Assembly (NCBI GenBank): GCA_947179485.1
Contig: OX359248.1
Span: forward strand, 44,712,847 to 44,776,846
Source of the DNA: Allacma fusca
Lineage: Eukaryota > Arthropoda > Collembola > Symphypleona > Sminthuridae
Length of the DNA: 64,000 nt
Direction: 5' to 3'
In this document: positions 48,001-64,000 of the stretch, in pieces
How positions within the stretch are numbered: position 1 is the stretch's first letter
How the letters are laid out: every line of letters begins with the position of its first letter
Notes under the pieces: model-generated
Told to the model about the DNA's origin: nothing
The model's database searches: none
Seen by the model: the letters and a program-made list of their open reading frames with translations, nothing else
Program-made: the position numbers and the translations under genes

Positions 48001-49221
48001 TCAATTGATACTATTAATTTCAAGGGGACTAGAAACCATTTTATCCATGGTTGCCCCGATTGTGCTTTAAATGGATTGCATAGTGATTATTGGGTGTCAC
48101 AAAACATTTGTCCATTTTTGCAGCCGATTTAAGCAGGTGTGTTGCAATATTTTATATTTAGATATATGTGCGTGTACGTATTACAAAACCGTCGAGCCCA
48201 TCTTTCAAATTAACAATATTGACCTATGTCAACAAATAAGCTCACGATGATCAAATGAACACAACAAAGACTTTTTCCCAGAAATTGTATTCCAATTTTT
48301 TACTTTAAAAAACGAAGCTAATCTATAGCAAATTTTATAGGTTTCTTTCGATATCAATCATATCATTACGCAATCTAGATAAGAAATTATAACGGAGTCC
48401 TCTATTTCAGACTAGGCTTGGCCCGCCTCACCCCGTTAAACGTAGAATTGGACTGATTTCAAATTTTGAGTACACAATATAATATGCTAAACCTGCTTTT
48501 TTATGAAAATTTTATTTCAAAACTGAAAAATTGAAACCCATTTTCTCAAGAAAAATCCCGAGTTTGCTTCATTTATATTTTATGACAATTTTGTCTCTTT
48601 TGAAATATCCGCAAGAAGTGTCTCTTGAAAGTTGAATTCGAAAATTGTCAACCTTGTTTATGAAATATAAATATAAACTGACAATTTTGCCAGGTCCTAT
48701 GTTTTTATGAAAATGCTGGTCGAAAATGCGGAAAACATCGGTCATTTTCAAAACAAGGCATCTATATAATGAGCGTTTTTGCGATTTCCAATTTCTACCT
48801 GGGCAGGCGTATAAAGTGGGACCTTTTCGTTCTTAGAACGCCGGCTGAGCCAAGAAATATTTTGACGCTTTTATTAGCTGTAATGTTTATATGAACACAC
48901 AAAATACAATCAACACTTGGATGCATGACATTAGTGATCCTTTATTTTTTGCCATTATCCATAAATTGCTAATCAAATGGAATTTATCAACGCTGACTGA
49001 ATTATTGTCGACGATCTTTTCCAAATGTCAATCATGCAATAAAATGCAAAAAAGCATACCTTTTCGGACAAATGAAGAACTGTTTGAATTTTTTCATAGT
49101 TATTCTTACATCTAATACAGTAAAAGAGTTAGCATTTTATAATCACAAGCACGTTAATAGCATCACTCAAACGCATTCCCTCATATACATATGCACATAG
49201 ATACGGTTAAAAAGCAAGAAT
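48001..49221. other. Non-coding or unassigned
   Basis: A 74-codon + strand ORF at 48891-49115 has ordinary-looking composition but no recognised family and no splice support. Otherwise AT-rich, nothing seen. Confidence 0.35.
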
Positions 49222-49407
49222 TTATTTCCTGGAAAGCTCCCCGCAAACATCCATTACACCTTTGAACACCTTTTGTAAATATAATGTATCCGTAATATTC
49301 CGAACTTTAATTGTGACATCGTCCGTCTGCTTGGGCTCTTCAGTAAGTATATTAGATATCCTTTGACCCTCCTTATCTGTGAGATTTTCCCCAAAGTCCT
49401 TCCTTAT
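49222..49407 (-). CDS. Unassigned terminal-exon-like open segment, 61 residues
   Basis: On the minus strand, just after a TAG at 49410-49408, a frame stays open for 61 codons to TAA (49224-49222). Its translation begins IRKDFGENLTDKEGQ and contains DDVTIKVRNITDTLYLQKVF and GVMDVCGELSRK; the charged, balanced composition looks like real protein. It has no early Met, so it would be a last exon in phase 0. It could be an alternative end for the calcyphosin-like gene (exon 3 also ends in phase 0) or the end of another gene whose upstream exons I could not find. I do not recognise the family. Confidence 0.4.
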   Translation of the reverse strand: MRKDFGENLTDKEGQRISNILTEEPKQTDDVTIKVRNITDTLYLQKVFKGVMDVCGELSRK

Positions 49408-49626
49408 CTAAATATTACGGTTGGCTCAAATATAGGAATATGATGTAAGCTTTGGTAGCTGGATCGATTTTATGACGATACAGAGCAGATGTACCGTCAA
49501 ACATGAACGTACATAGATTGGTTGGAAAGAGAAACATGAACATATATGTAAATATTTTCTGTATATGTGCATAGATTATAGACGAAGATTTGCATGGAAC
49601 TAAACACGATGTCTGTCCACTTGCTC

Positions 49627-53318
<3,692 letters not shown>

Positions 53319-55531
53319 CTAACGGGAGCAAAAACGAACTGTGTCAAAATTATGAAGAACCTCTGCCTTGTATCCTCCGTGTCTCTTGTCTATTAATTTC
53401 CAATAGTGGTGCTCCCATAAAGCAAATGGTAAATACATAGTTCACATGATAACAGAATCCAATATCATTTCGTTCTATAACTATGTATATACTCTCTGTC
53501 ACTACATTGGCAATGCCATTTGTGTGTGTGGTGTGGATATACTGGGACTTCACTTGTTCAATGTATGCTCTGACCGATCAGGACCCCGGACTGTAATTAT
53601 CCAAATATGTACACTTTCCGGCACATTATAATGTTGGCAGATATCTACAATTCAGTCTCCATGTCCCACGTCCTTCTTTTAACAGTAACAGGGAAAAGCA
53701 CAACTTTCTCCCGACGTCGGGCACATATTACGTCTGTCTTGAGTGTACACATTTAAACAATTATTGTGCATATATGGAGAGGTTGCCAACTTCATATCAT
53801 GTCCGACCTCCAGCAGTCCCATACATAGGTACGGACACTATCTACTATATCTACGAACCTACGGAAATCCCTTTCATGACAATAAACCCTTTGTTCCATT
53901 TTTATTGCATTGACTTTTCTTTCATGAATTTTAGCTCAAATTTGCTCATTCCTGTAGGATGCTACCTCTCCCCTGTTTTAATAATATTAAGTTGTACTCC
54001 CATCAATTTTTCCCGTTATTCAAATCCTTTTGATACAATCCCTTTAGGACCGTGTGTAATGACTTGTAATGTAAGCATTGTAAATGGGAATGCCAAGACG
54101 CTCCCAAAACATAAATTCTGGGAGCAACGCCACACTCACAGAAATGCAGTCATATTTTTTGTGGATAAATAGAGCCTTGCACAAGTGTCACAATGCAATG
54201 GGAGTTTCAAGGCTCTACACGGGAAAAAAATGCACAAAGAAGCAACTGCGGAATTGGTGGAGAATATACAGTAAGGAGAATAATAAATTTCATAAAAATC
54301 AATGTAAACATAAAAATACATATTGGAATGAATATTAAAGTCTTTCCTATACATATGTTGTGAGTTTCCAGGTATTCATTCAAAGGTAAGTAAATCTGTA
54401 GAATTTAAGAGGTTCGGTCTTCTCATGCACGTTTATTTTATTTTTAATTGCCTCCATTATGCTCAACCTTATAGACATCCTGCTCACCCGTAAACATTAG
54501 ATAAAGTCAAGTTGATGAGGTAATTAGGGACCTCATTTATAGTTGTTAATGGGGGATGCTTGCACGGCCGAATAATTAAGTAATTGAGTTATAATGAATA
54601 ATGAAAATTACTCAAGCGAAGTGACATTTAAATGTCAGGGAGACCTTCCAACGAAGGATTTTTGCTCTGAGCATGAAAGACACTATTTTGTATTAATTTC
54701 AGTAATTTCCCGGCGTAAATGATAATTACTCAAAGTGTAGAGTGGACCATGAAATTATTGAAAGTTGTACCCTTACATTGTATCATACTACAAAATGAAT
54801 TGAAATGCTCATATTTTATTACGTGCCTTTTCGAGAAGTCCTCTTTGGACGACGATGTAGCAATTCCTTCGGGAGTTCCTGATCCTCACGACAACTTACA
54901 CGGATGAGAGGCAGTAGTGTAGAGTGGAGTTAAATGGACACATTTACTTCAAGGGACATTACCTAAATTGAGACAAACATTATGAACAATAAATGAGTTT
55001 AAAGTTCCTCGTCACGACCAGTCTTGTCTTGTCGGACCAGTAGGACCTTGGGCCAAGAGAAACTCTCAGCCCATGCAAGACAAGTGTCTACATAAATGTC
55101 TACCACAAGCATCTATTTACCCACTGTCTGAGACATTTTTAAAAACCCTTCCTGTCAATTGGACTTATCCATTGATTTTTTTACTAAGAACAAGGAAGAA
55201 TCAATATTTACGATAAATTTTAAGTGCGAAGGCTTTTTGTATTTCACCCACTCTAACCCCCAGCAAACCCCCCATAATATTCTGTTTGCAGACTGACACA
55301 TTACAAAAATTAATTACTATACTCCTGAAAGTGTTAAATTAGATCAACGAGGAAAAAGTAATGGTGAGTGGTATTGTATCACTTGGAGAGCCAAGGTATA
55401 ATTAAGTCTGACTCCTGACATGTACACGAACTTACATATAATTATCTATACATAATTAAAGTAATTACAGTGTTATTAAAAATGTCATTTCAAATTCAAC
55501 AACTAATCCTAAAGGGGGTTGCTAATCCCAG
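53319..55531. other. Upstream of the calcyphosin-like gene; no certain gene
   Basis: The promoter of the minus-strand gene should lie just right of 53318, but no core element stands out. + strand open patches at about 54835-54908 (LDDDVAIPSGVPDPHDNLHG) and 55010-55100 (KVPRHDQSCLVGPVGPWAKR) have protein-like wording and might be exons of the same unknown + strand gene as 55532-55770. This is weak. Confidence 0.25.
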
Positions 55532-55770
55532 AGAAAGTTCAAATGATACAAATAAAAGATGACAGGCGGAGAGTGATGAAGTCAAAAGAAGCAATAAACT
55601 CTTATGAAAGGGGACCGGAGATTTTTGTCACTCACAAAAATTATTCCTTACAAGCAGTCTGGGATGCATTGTGCAATGAATGTGAACGACTGGCGAGACA
55701 GGGGAAATGCGTTCGTTATAAGGAGAAGCCTATATACGGATCCCGTATAAGGAGATTTGACTCTACATGT
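55532..55770 (+). CDS. Candidate internal exon of an unrecognised gene
   Basis: A frame follows an acceptor-like GCTAATCCCAG (55521-55531) and reads KVQMIQIKDDRRRVM, ERGPEIFVTHKNYSLQAVWD, ALCNECERLARQGKC. It is charged and cysteine-containing, unlike the low-complexity ORFs around it. Possible donors are GTATAA near 55745 and GTAAAT near 55771. With the first, a downstream acceptor at 56026 would keep the frame open for about a dozen residues to a stop. Family unknown; could be chance. Confidence 0.28.
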
Positions 55771-58700
55771 AAATTATTATATGTCTTTTGAAGACATTGC
55801 TAATCAAGTGCAATGAGCCCCGAACTTGTTACTACGATCTGACAAGTTCAATGACTACATGAGCCCTTGTGACATTTGATTTTTGACTAATAACTTGCTA
55901 ACACGAAAATAAATAATAGTGTATAGGTTAAAAGCAAGAAAGAGACAATACTGTAATGCTTTATTGATACCTTGTCCTTGTCATGCTGGAAAGGAGTCTA
56001 TGTACGTCCACTTCTTCCCACACCAGGAGCACAACTGAAAGAGAGGAACCTACCCATTCAAAGTTGATGCAATTGTGCTTTTTCTTTGAGTAAGTTGGGT
56101 TGCTTAGTGAAACCGGACATTGACATGTACTGGACTTATACAGAGAGTAGGGAAACTCGCTCGAGCGTCATCGACCTACTCCTGGCAAGAGAAAACGTTT
56201 GTAGCACACCGCAAGTAACTTTCCCAGGTCTTACAATGGGGATTGTGCAGCTAATCGTGCGCTATCGTGACAGATCGTTACTAATGCATAATCCTTGACA
56301 TGTAAAGGGAAAGTACGGAGCTGGACAAAATGTTGCATTAGTTTCTCTCCTCAGAATGCTTGTAGATTTTATTGCTTGTGTAGTATGTACTAGGGTGGCC
56401 ATATACTTGGCGGCTCACAATCAGACTAGCCTAATCTATTGCTCAGCTCAAAGTTCCCCATATTAGGTATACATTTATTCCTTTTATTACCAAAGATGTA
56501 GAACTTGTTGTTATGCCATCCAAACATATATATTTGAATATACTTAATTACTCAAATTTTAAATTATGCATAATTTACAATAACCTTAAGCAATATTCTC
56601 AAGCTGGAATTTAAGGTCTTCAGGTACAGTAGTAGGAGTCAGTTTTTTTTTCAGAAAATTTCTCTGAAAGAAAGCTCATGCGTGATTGTATTCTATACAT
56701 ACCTGGTTGTGGACCAGTGTTAACTCAGACTCCTTCTAGTGATTATTTTTAAAAGTATTAAGATGTTTTAAATTGTTCAAACTTATTTTATTTTCTCTTT
56801 TTCTTTAACCTTTCTAAACTTCTGCTAGCTAGATCTGTTTGTTGTTTCTTTGCCTTGTACGTAAATATTTTTACTTTGGGGCCAGGATTAGTACAGTGTT
56901 ATTTACAGAAATGAGAAATAAGCTGTAAATTAACAAGCATGGGGTTATTTAGTTCAAGGGGAAACTTTGAGTCGTGGCTCGTGTATCTACATATGTACAT
57001 ACATACATGTATGTACATATGTATAGATATAATACTGCTGAGCAATGACCAATTTACTACGGTTCTAAAAAAAAAACCATCAGAAATCCTTCGGGGTTGC
57101 AAATTGCATATCTGGTCCAGGAGCTGGTAGTTTAGATGAACTACGATAAAATATAGCATAACAACCAAAATTTTCACCTGTAGTTTTGGGGAAAATTCTG
57201 AAATTCCACTATCAAAAGAAGTGATAGATTTTAGGTTACTTAGATTTAAATATTGACAAACACGTCATACAAGAATTCCACCAATGTGTCGTATATTCAG
57301 GGTGCCAAGAGAGGAATGGTTCCCCCCTTGACCAAGTAAGGAGGGACGGTAGAATATATTTTCTTTTATATTTTCTTCAAGCAAATCTTTTTCCAGATAT
57401 AAAAATTCATTGTCATTCTAGTAGTCCAAAAATTGGGTCATAAGGGTGGTGAAAAGTCAGGATTGTTTTCTGGATAAGATTTTTAATAATTTATTATAGT
57501 TGACTCAAAATTTCAAAACAAACCCAAATATTTTTTCACCCACTATTGTAGTAAAATTTACTTTTTGGGGAGTAGTCAAACAGGTTCAGTAGAATTATAG
57601 AGCATCAGAGAATGCTAAAGTTAAAAGCAATACATATTTACGACTAAGGTACAGAACGTCTTAAGTCGAAAAATTTACATGTTTGAAAAATCGTTACAAC
57701 AGATTTAATGACCTTATTCTTAGGGGCGCCCCAAATATATTGAATCACGGTTAATCAAGTTTCTTGAATTTTCGAGTAAAAATTGAAATTCGTTTATCCT
57801 GACAGATCTGACATTTTTGCATTACAAGAGGAATCCTGAACAAATAATCGTTGAATTATAAACAAGAATTTTAAAAAAAATAAAGTAACCCGTCAAAACA
57901 TGTGCAGCAAAAATATACCTCTTTAAATATTTCTCCTAACCATGTAATAAGTAATAACTAAAGTTAAAACGTTTTTCGTACTTTTTGTTCATACATTTTT
58001 TTTCTGTAACGGTTATTATCCTTAATACATTGATGAGGGAAAGCGCTGACCAGATTGAATAGAATCTATATAACAAGCGCTAATTTAAAAAGCTACAACC
58101 ATACAGGATTTCTTCAAACAGAACGTCCAACCGAATGTAATCCTGCTCTCTACGGGGTACTAAACCTTTTCCTTTTTTTTCCTGACTTTGCTGTACAGTA
58201 TTACCAGTGGTTTTATTTTACCTGCAACATTGACATTGTCTTCCAAAATTATAGTCATCTATAATTCCGGAAATAGATTTTGCGATCAGAATCTTCCATT
58301 TATGAGCTGGTGAAGCCATTGGGCACAAAATGCAATGCATAAGTATATATAATTAATTATATGTTCCACATACTAAAATTTATTGCAAACCTTTAAAGTG
58401 CCCCATGTAGAGGAGCTCTCTCAAGTCTCCATAATTGTTTAATAGCATAACTTGTACTTGAAATTTTAATTGGTCTATTAAATACTGTATATATTTGTAT
58501 TATTGTATATCATTTCGTCGAAAATTTTCATAGCAGTTAATATTTCATCTATATTAATTAGCATAAAGCATAAAGGTACATCGATCCAAAATAATAAATG
58601 AGATTATTAGTTTATTACAATGTACAAGAATTACAAGTTGCTGGAAGTCTGCTTGTGTTCGCAAGGATCGGAGTCAAATATTTAGCATACACCGATGCCC

Positions 58701-59774
58701 TGTACAGTATATGCTGCGCGACTCACATTCAGAAGCTACCATTTGTTAGACCAAAACGAGAGGCCTGCAGATGACCGTCAATAGAAAACAGTCTTCGATA
58801 GGAGAGTTGTAAATGTCAGTGAGAATATACAATACATAATGTAAAGCTTTGTAATAAGATACATTACTTTCAGTGTGAACTCTCAACGGCATATGTATCT
58901 ATCGTAATAACGTACACCAATCATGTTAGCCTTCCTTAAAACATAAAGAGCAAATTCAACACGTTCCCAAAAATACATTCTAGCATCGTGACAAACATCA
59001 GTTTGTCGTAGAACTTCGAAGCACTCTTCTTGCGTACAGTGATGGGTTCTGTCAGAATTTTTGCAATGCATGCAAACATCATTATCATATGCGTTTTACA
59101 CCTAGTCAGTGCTCCCTGGGTTGCTACAGGACTGTCGAGAGGTGAGGTTGTGCTCATCTGAGCTCCCTTATCTTTTGGCAGATCTGCATAAAAACTTTGA
59201 GACACATAATTCTTTTTTTTTTGTCTCCACCACCCGAGTCTCTCTGCTTGGAGAGTTGTGATCCCTGCTGTCAAGTGTCTACCGGGCGAGCGTCTTGCAC
59301 CATAACGCTACCTTGTGCTGTTAGTGATTTGTCACCACCGAATCAGCACTTGATTCCCGGGTAGTTTGCACCCATAGGCTTTTGTGACATTTTGATTTAG
59401 CAGTGATTACCACGAATCCACGTCATTGCCTTGAGGTATTGACTTGGGGGTGAGTGTCCCAATATCTGGCACATTCCTCAGGTTCTGCATAAAGTGCAGA
59501 GGCTCACCTGCATTTTACTCTTGGTAGAATAGCAGCCGGAGCCCCTGAAATAACTTGAGTAGATTGCATATCTTAGTGAAGCAGTTGCCCAAATAGCAAC
59601 TTAGGGATACGAAATCGGATAAGCAAATTCAGGAAAGTGGACATCCCATGCTCACTCTTCCAATGCTATTCGTAAATTAACATGTTCGACAGGGTAATCT
59701 GCAATGGGCCCACTGATGGCCTGAGCAGTGTCCCATAACTTTGGTTGTGGGACCCCCTAAAATACATACATAGT
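55771..59774. other. Mostly featureless AT-rich sequence
   Basis: Contains a palindromic TACATATG/TGTACATA microsatellite at 56988-57028 and the Cys-containing frame at 58.9-59.1 kb. About 59200-59560 is GC-richer and could be an old repeat, unrecognised. Confidence 0.35.
58883..59110 (-). CDS. Possible coding fragment, Cys-containing, unrecognised
   Basis: A minus-strand frame of about 70 codons reads VCMHCKNSDRTHHCTQEEC then FEVLRQTDVC and YFWERVEFALYVLRKANM, ending at TGA. The overlapping second frame is also open (112 codons), so openness alone is weak evidence. The CxxC...C...C spacing could be a small metal-binding or disulfide module. I cannot name it or find partner exons. Confidence 0.2.
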
Positions 59775-61877
59775 CAGTGCTCGGACTGGGTACGGTTAAT
59801 ACTCGGGTAAACCAGTACGAGTACGGGTACAGAAGTGGTATCCTCGCAAATACACGGGTACTAACCGGGTGCTCTGGATTTTAGACAATAAAGTGTGGGT
59901 ACAGGTACGGGTGCGATCGGGTAGTACCCAATAGATCACTTTGTAAAATATCTGTATCCGTGCGTGCTGTACTCGAGTATTTTTGAAGACTTCAAGGATT
60001 TCTATTCTGAGATTTCCGAAGTTACAAACCCGTGTAAAAAATGATTTCCGGACACAGAATACATATTAGCATTCATCTTGAAAAAGAAACTCATGGAAAC
60101 CCAAGGTCCGGAAAGACCACGACCGAAAATGCAATTCCTTTCGCTTTTTCTTAAAAAATCTGGGTAATTTCGGAAACAGTCAGAATTAGGCTACCGTTCA
60201 CAAGTATATGAACAAATTACCGATGGCAAAGATAGTGCATGTTTTGGTGAGGATTCAGGAGGAGGAGGAAAGTCAAATCCTCCACAAATGTCATTAGAGA
60301 TGGAAATACAGATATTGCATATTAGATATATTGTATTCTGAAATTAAGGGGTCACCCTAAGAGGAATCGGAATACAAATTTCCGGACGCGCTACCAGCGA
60401 TACTTTACGGATATTTAGTTCCATTTTGTGGTAATCTTTTAAGTGGGATCTTTCATTAATAGGACAACAATATTTTAATGCCCGTTGGTCAAGGTGAGAG
60501 ACCAGTTTGTTGCAACAAAAGGGTGTTCAGCCGTTCAGCGCTAATGTGAGCCCTGGTGCTTGTTTCCATAATAATAGTTACTCTAAAAGTAAAAATGACT
60601 GCACACTTTCTTGTTAGGGACGTTTAAAAACCTTGTTGAGACTAACGTCCCTTACATGTATTTTGAGGAGACCTTAGAGGTGTTTGGCCATGGCGATCTG
60701 AAATTTCGTGTACTACCCGGTTCCCAGTAGATTATCCCCGGGTATTGTAAAAGGTCATCGGAGTAACTTATATTCTGAAATCACATAACCTTCATACCTC
60801 ACATAATACTGGATTCCTTCAATTCGATCATTGCAGCACCAAATTTTTGTGTCGAATGGGTTCAATTGCAAAGGCTTCGGAAATTTTGAACGAGGAGTGG
60901 AAAAGGACGGTCTCAAAAAACTATCCTCCGGCCCTTTTTCCTACAAGGGAAACTCCGTTTTCACTTAAAAAACCATGGTTGGCACGATAAAAATGTGAAA
61001 AAATAATAATTTCTTAGCTTACCTCTTCGATATAATAGTTCAAACACGGCCAAAATTATACTAAATACCCCCAGTATTTGACCTAGAAAAATGATGTTCG
61101 ACAAATTAATCGTATGATATTTTCTAAACACAGTGTTCATATATTGTTTTGTAAATAGTTCAGAAGGTTGATACGAAATCAGAAAATCCTACTTTCCTCG
61201 TGCTTTACTGACCTTGCGTCCTGTTTTTACGGTAATCTCCACAATTCTTAACGTTGGGACCTGTAAAGAAGCTGCTTGATAAGTCTGTTAGGTGGTAAAA
61301 GATTTTTGAGAAAATTTTTTAGCTAGGAACAAAACGTTTTAATGTTCTAGAAGTTAAAAAGCAAGTTTTTGGTTATGAAGAGTTTGGTATAAAATACTTT
61401 GTTCTAATTGGTTATCCTTACACCATACAATAATTTATTGTTCAATAACCAATTTGCGAGAACATATTCATCTCTCTAACTTTATCTGGTTAATATTTTG
61501 GCGTAGTAGCATTTGAATTTCTACAGTGTTTATCAAACATGAACAGAAAAATCCTGGGCATTTTTAATGGTGGACAAAAACTGGACGAATTGGGCATTTT
61601 ACACTGAAGGCAAATATCGTGAGGTATTTCAATCGGTCAACCCTGCAGTAATTACCCGAATAATACCCGGGTACAAACAATAGGTACGGGTGCAGGTTTT
61701 GGGTACATTACGGGTACGTGTAAATTTTGAGTACATGTAATACGTTTTAGCTTCAAGTATGGGTCCAGGTATTGATAAAATATACCCAAGTACTCAAGTA
61801 CGAGTGCAGGAACAACATTTATTCGTACCCGATATTTGGGTACGGGTACAAGGTTTCTGAACCCAGTCCGAGCACTG
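59775..61877. mobile_element. Non-autonomous hAT element 4 (GGGTAC type)
   Basis: Ends CAGTGCTCGGACTGGGT, identical over 17 bases in inverted orientation. Flanking octamers TACATAGT (59767-59774) and TACGTAGT (61878-61885) agree at 7 of 8, as expected for an older 8-bp duplication. Arrays of GGGTAC/GTACCC fill about 59790-59930 and 61665-61855. It is 2103 bp, with no ORF over 60 codons inside, so no transposase. Confidence 0.93.
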
Positions 61878-61885
61878 TACGTAGT

Positions 61886-64000
61886 CTGGCCAGTCTCATT
61901 TGAGTTTTGTTTCTTTTCTTTTTTTAAATGGGATTCAATGGACTTCTTTGATGGATTCTTTACAATAATTATCTACCAGAAATATTTATACCCCTTCTTT
62001 GGTAACAAATAAAATTTTGAGAGTTCAAAACTAGTTTCATTATTTTCATGCCAACCCATTAAGTTTATGTCAAATTATAAGGAGATTTTTCGCTAATCAT
62101 GTTTAAACTTTCCATTCTTATTTGGCTGTCAAAAACAAGCATAAATAAATACGGACATGTTTCGGTTTAATCACGACTAACGAAAGCAAATTAATTTCTG
62201 CAAAAATTTACTTCTTCGGACAAAAATTTTGTCTAAAAAAGCATACAAATATTATCAATATACATATGAGTTGAATGTTTAGGACGCTTCAAAATTTACT
62301 CTCTTGGAGCCAAATGATTCTCGTGGGTGGATCAAGATAAAAATTGTGTATGTAAGAGATGTAGATATCCGGATGATGAACACAGTTGTTGTTCGAAACC
62401 TTGTTATTTATAAAAAAGAATGGATTCCACTGAAACCAATTTAAATATGAAAAACATTGTGTAATTCTTTACAACGGCTCGTTACTCGATGCATACATGC
62501 TGCTACATTTACATGTACTTATAATTCTGTAAGAAAGCATCGATTCTCAGAAACAAAATCTGGTTTCCTATGTCTGGGCAAAGGTGAAAATCACAAGTTC
62601 CGAAGTTGACAAAAAAAATATTAAGTTGTGTGTACCTGGGTTGCTACTGTATAATATGTAATAATTATTATTTACACGTGTAAATATGCTTAAACTCGAC
62701 CTTCAAACTGAATTATGCGTGAAGCAAGTAAATTTGTGAACTGAACAAAAACTTGCTACCAAAAGGTTAAAAACTTCCAAAATGTGGCGCTGGAAGAAAT
62801 CATCACGTATAAGTTTAAAAATAGTAAAGGCTAAAAATGAGTAAAGTATACCTGCTGTAGTACTGTATACCTACCCATTTAATTTAATGCAGATTGGTAA
62901 TCTATATCATATCCCCAGTCTTTATATCTTTTTTTAAGTCTTTCCATAATCGGATCAAAATTCTAAGCTAAAAATTGTGGGCACAGCGTCAGAAATTAAT
63001 AAGATATTTGTTAAAATTATGCCATTTATTTTGCTTAATGTTACTTATTCCCGATAAAAACATGTCCATAACCTATTTTGACACTAGTGGGTAACACATT
63101 GTTTGAGCTTTTCAGGGTGCGACATGACATTGAGAATTGAGAAAATGTCCAGGAAAATAGGAATAAGAGTTCCTCCATGCAATGATCAAATTTTGCTTAT
63201 TTAAAGGTAGATGTGATGTTGTTATAGCAATATTTAGTGCTGGCAGGATTAACATGAAGTTCCATTAAAAAGTTTTCGCTACACAAATACAGGTTTTGAA
63301 TCACAGCATGTATAATCTTGGGTGCAATCGACATTTAAGCTTTGCCTTAAAAAAATGATAAAATGCTGATTGTACAGTACTGTCAGTATAACTATACTGC
63401 AGTAAAGCTGAAAATCTTGGAATAAAAGTGCAGTGAAGATCCAGTACCTCAACCTGAAGCACAGGTTGAGAAAAAAGGCAAAACGTCACGGTAGATTGCG
63501 AATCCTTGAAATGCGCAGGTTGGCTCACAATAATTGTCTCCCCCTCGAGCCCAATAAGGGAAGAACTCATAAAATATTTCATTTCCCACTTCCTAAATCA
63601 ATTTGACGACTTTTCATCAAAAAAGCATTTACCCGAGTAAATAATTGAATTCGCACAGCACAAACATGTGAGACAAACTCAAAGTTTTTAGAATTTCTTA
63701 TTCCCGAACATGAAATTTGTTTATCCTGCTCAAAAGTTTTTTGGATTAGTTAATTTTGGTGCTTGTTTCCATGAAATGTTATGGGTTTCCCAAATAGCTA
63801 ACTGATAGGCTAATAAGTTAAGAATTGTGCTCATAATCAGTAGTAATAAGTGACAAGGTTAACGAAAAATCTATGACAACAACAACTGTTAAAAAAATGT
63901 GGCACTCCATGCATACTCACATTTTACTGTGCGCATAAAAAAAACCTTTAAGTGTTGAGCTAATAGCAAATTTAATGATAGTTGATTGAGTGATTATTTC
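61886..64000. other. AT-rich, nothing recognised
   Basis: One 93-codon minus-strand ORF (63301-63582) has no recognisable motifs. No repeats of note. Confidence 0.35.

Noticed and set aside
47730-48023. 97-codon minus-strand ORF rich in Gly-Ile-Phe
   Set aside because: It is the ATGCCC array of hAT element 3 read in one frame.
53774-54172. 132-codon + strand ORF upstream of the calcyphosin-like gene
   Set aside because: Its first 40 residues look protein-like, but the remainder is hydrophobic AT-rich translation; no homologue recognised and no splice support.

Overview
The window looks like one AT-rich stretch of animal nuclear DNA. Coding exons are separated by GT-AG introns, microsatellites are frequent, and there are many short non-autonomous transposons. 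The two genes I can build are typical animal families. The overall texture (AT-rich, recurring TACATATGTA-type microsatellites, hAT and Penelope elements) suits an arthropod, perhaps a crustacean such as a copepod. That taxonomic placement is a guess and not something the sequence proves.

Gene 1 (+ strand, 18573-32850, seven coding exons) encodes a protein of about 1277 residues that I assign to the RUSC family (RUN and SH3 domain-containing; RUSC1/RUSC2-iporin). The RUN domain is split over exons 5-7 and matches the family closely. All six introns have GT-AG ends and compatible phases. The model has no C-terminal SH3 domain; it ends in a basic, Ser/Pro-rich tail with an SKIP motif that could bind EB proteins. 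Gene 2 (- strand, 53318-49627, four exons) encodes a 212-residue calcyphosin-like EF-hand protein (CAPSL type), complete from Met to stop. A 61-residue open terminal-exon-like segment lies just beyond it (49407-49222, - strand), and a further exon-like segment lies at 55532-55770 (+).

The rest is mostly non-coding. 1-10.9 kb: scattered microsatellites and many decayed copies of a short TACAGT...CTC...TTATAA motif. 10.97-15.0 kb: a nest of elements, namely a GGTAAC-motif region with a 28-bp tandem array, a Helitron-like 3' end, and a 1.76-kb hAT element that itself holds a second, 0.87-kb hAT element. 19.5-20.7 kb and 22.7-23.1 kb (both inside intron 1 of gene 1): a 32-bp array and a 20-bp array. 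38.4-41.8 kb: a young LTR element with no coding capacity. 42.5-43.4 kb: a Harbinger-like element. 43.4-45.4 kb: a broken Penelope-like retroelement. 47.0-48.0 kb: a third hAT element. 59.8-61.9 kb: a fourth hAT element. The four hAT elements share one design: short terminal inverted repeats, 8-bp target duplications, subterminal arrays of a short motif that differs in each element, and no transposase. This is the most striking theme of the window. I found no tRNA or rRNA genes, no CRISPR array and no recognisable gene in the first 18.5 kb.
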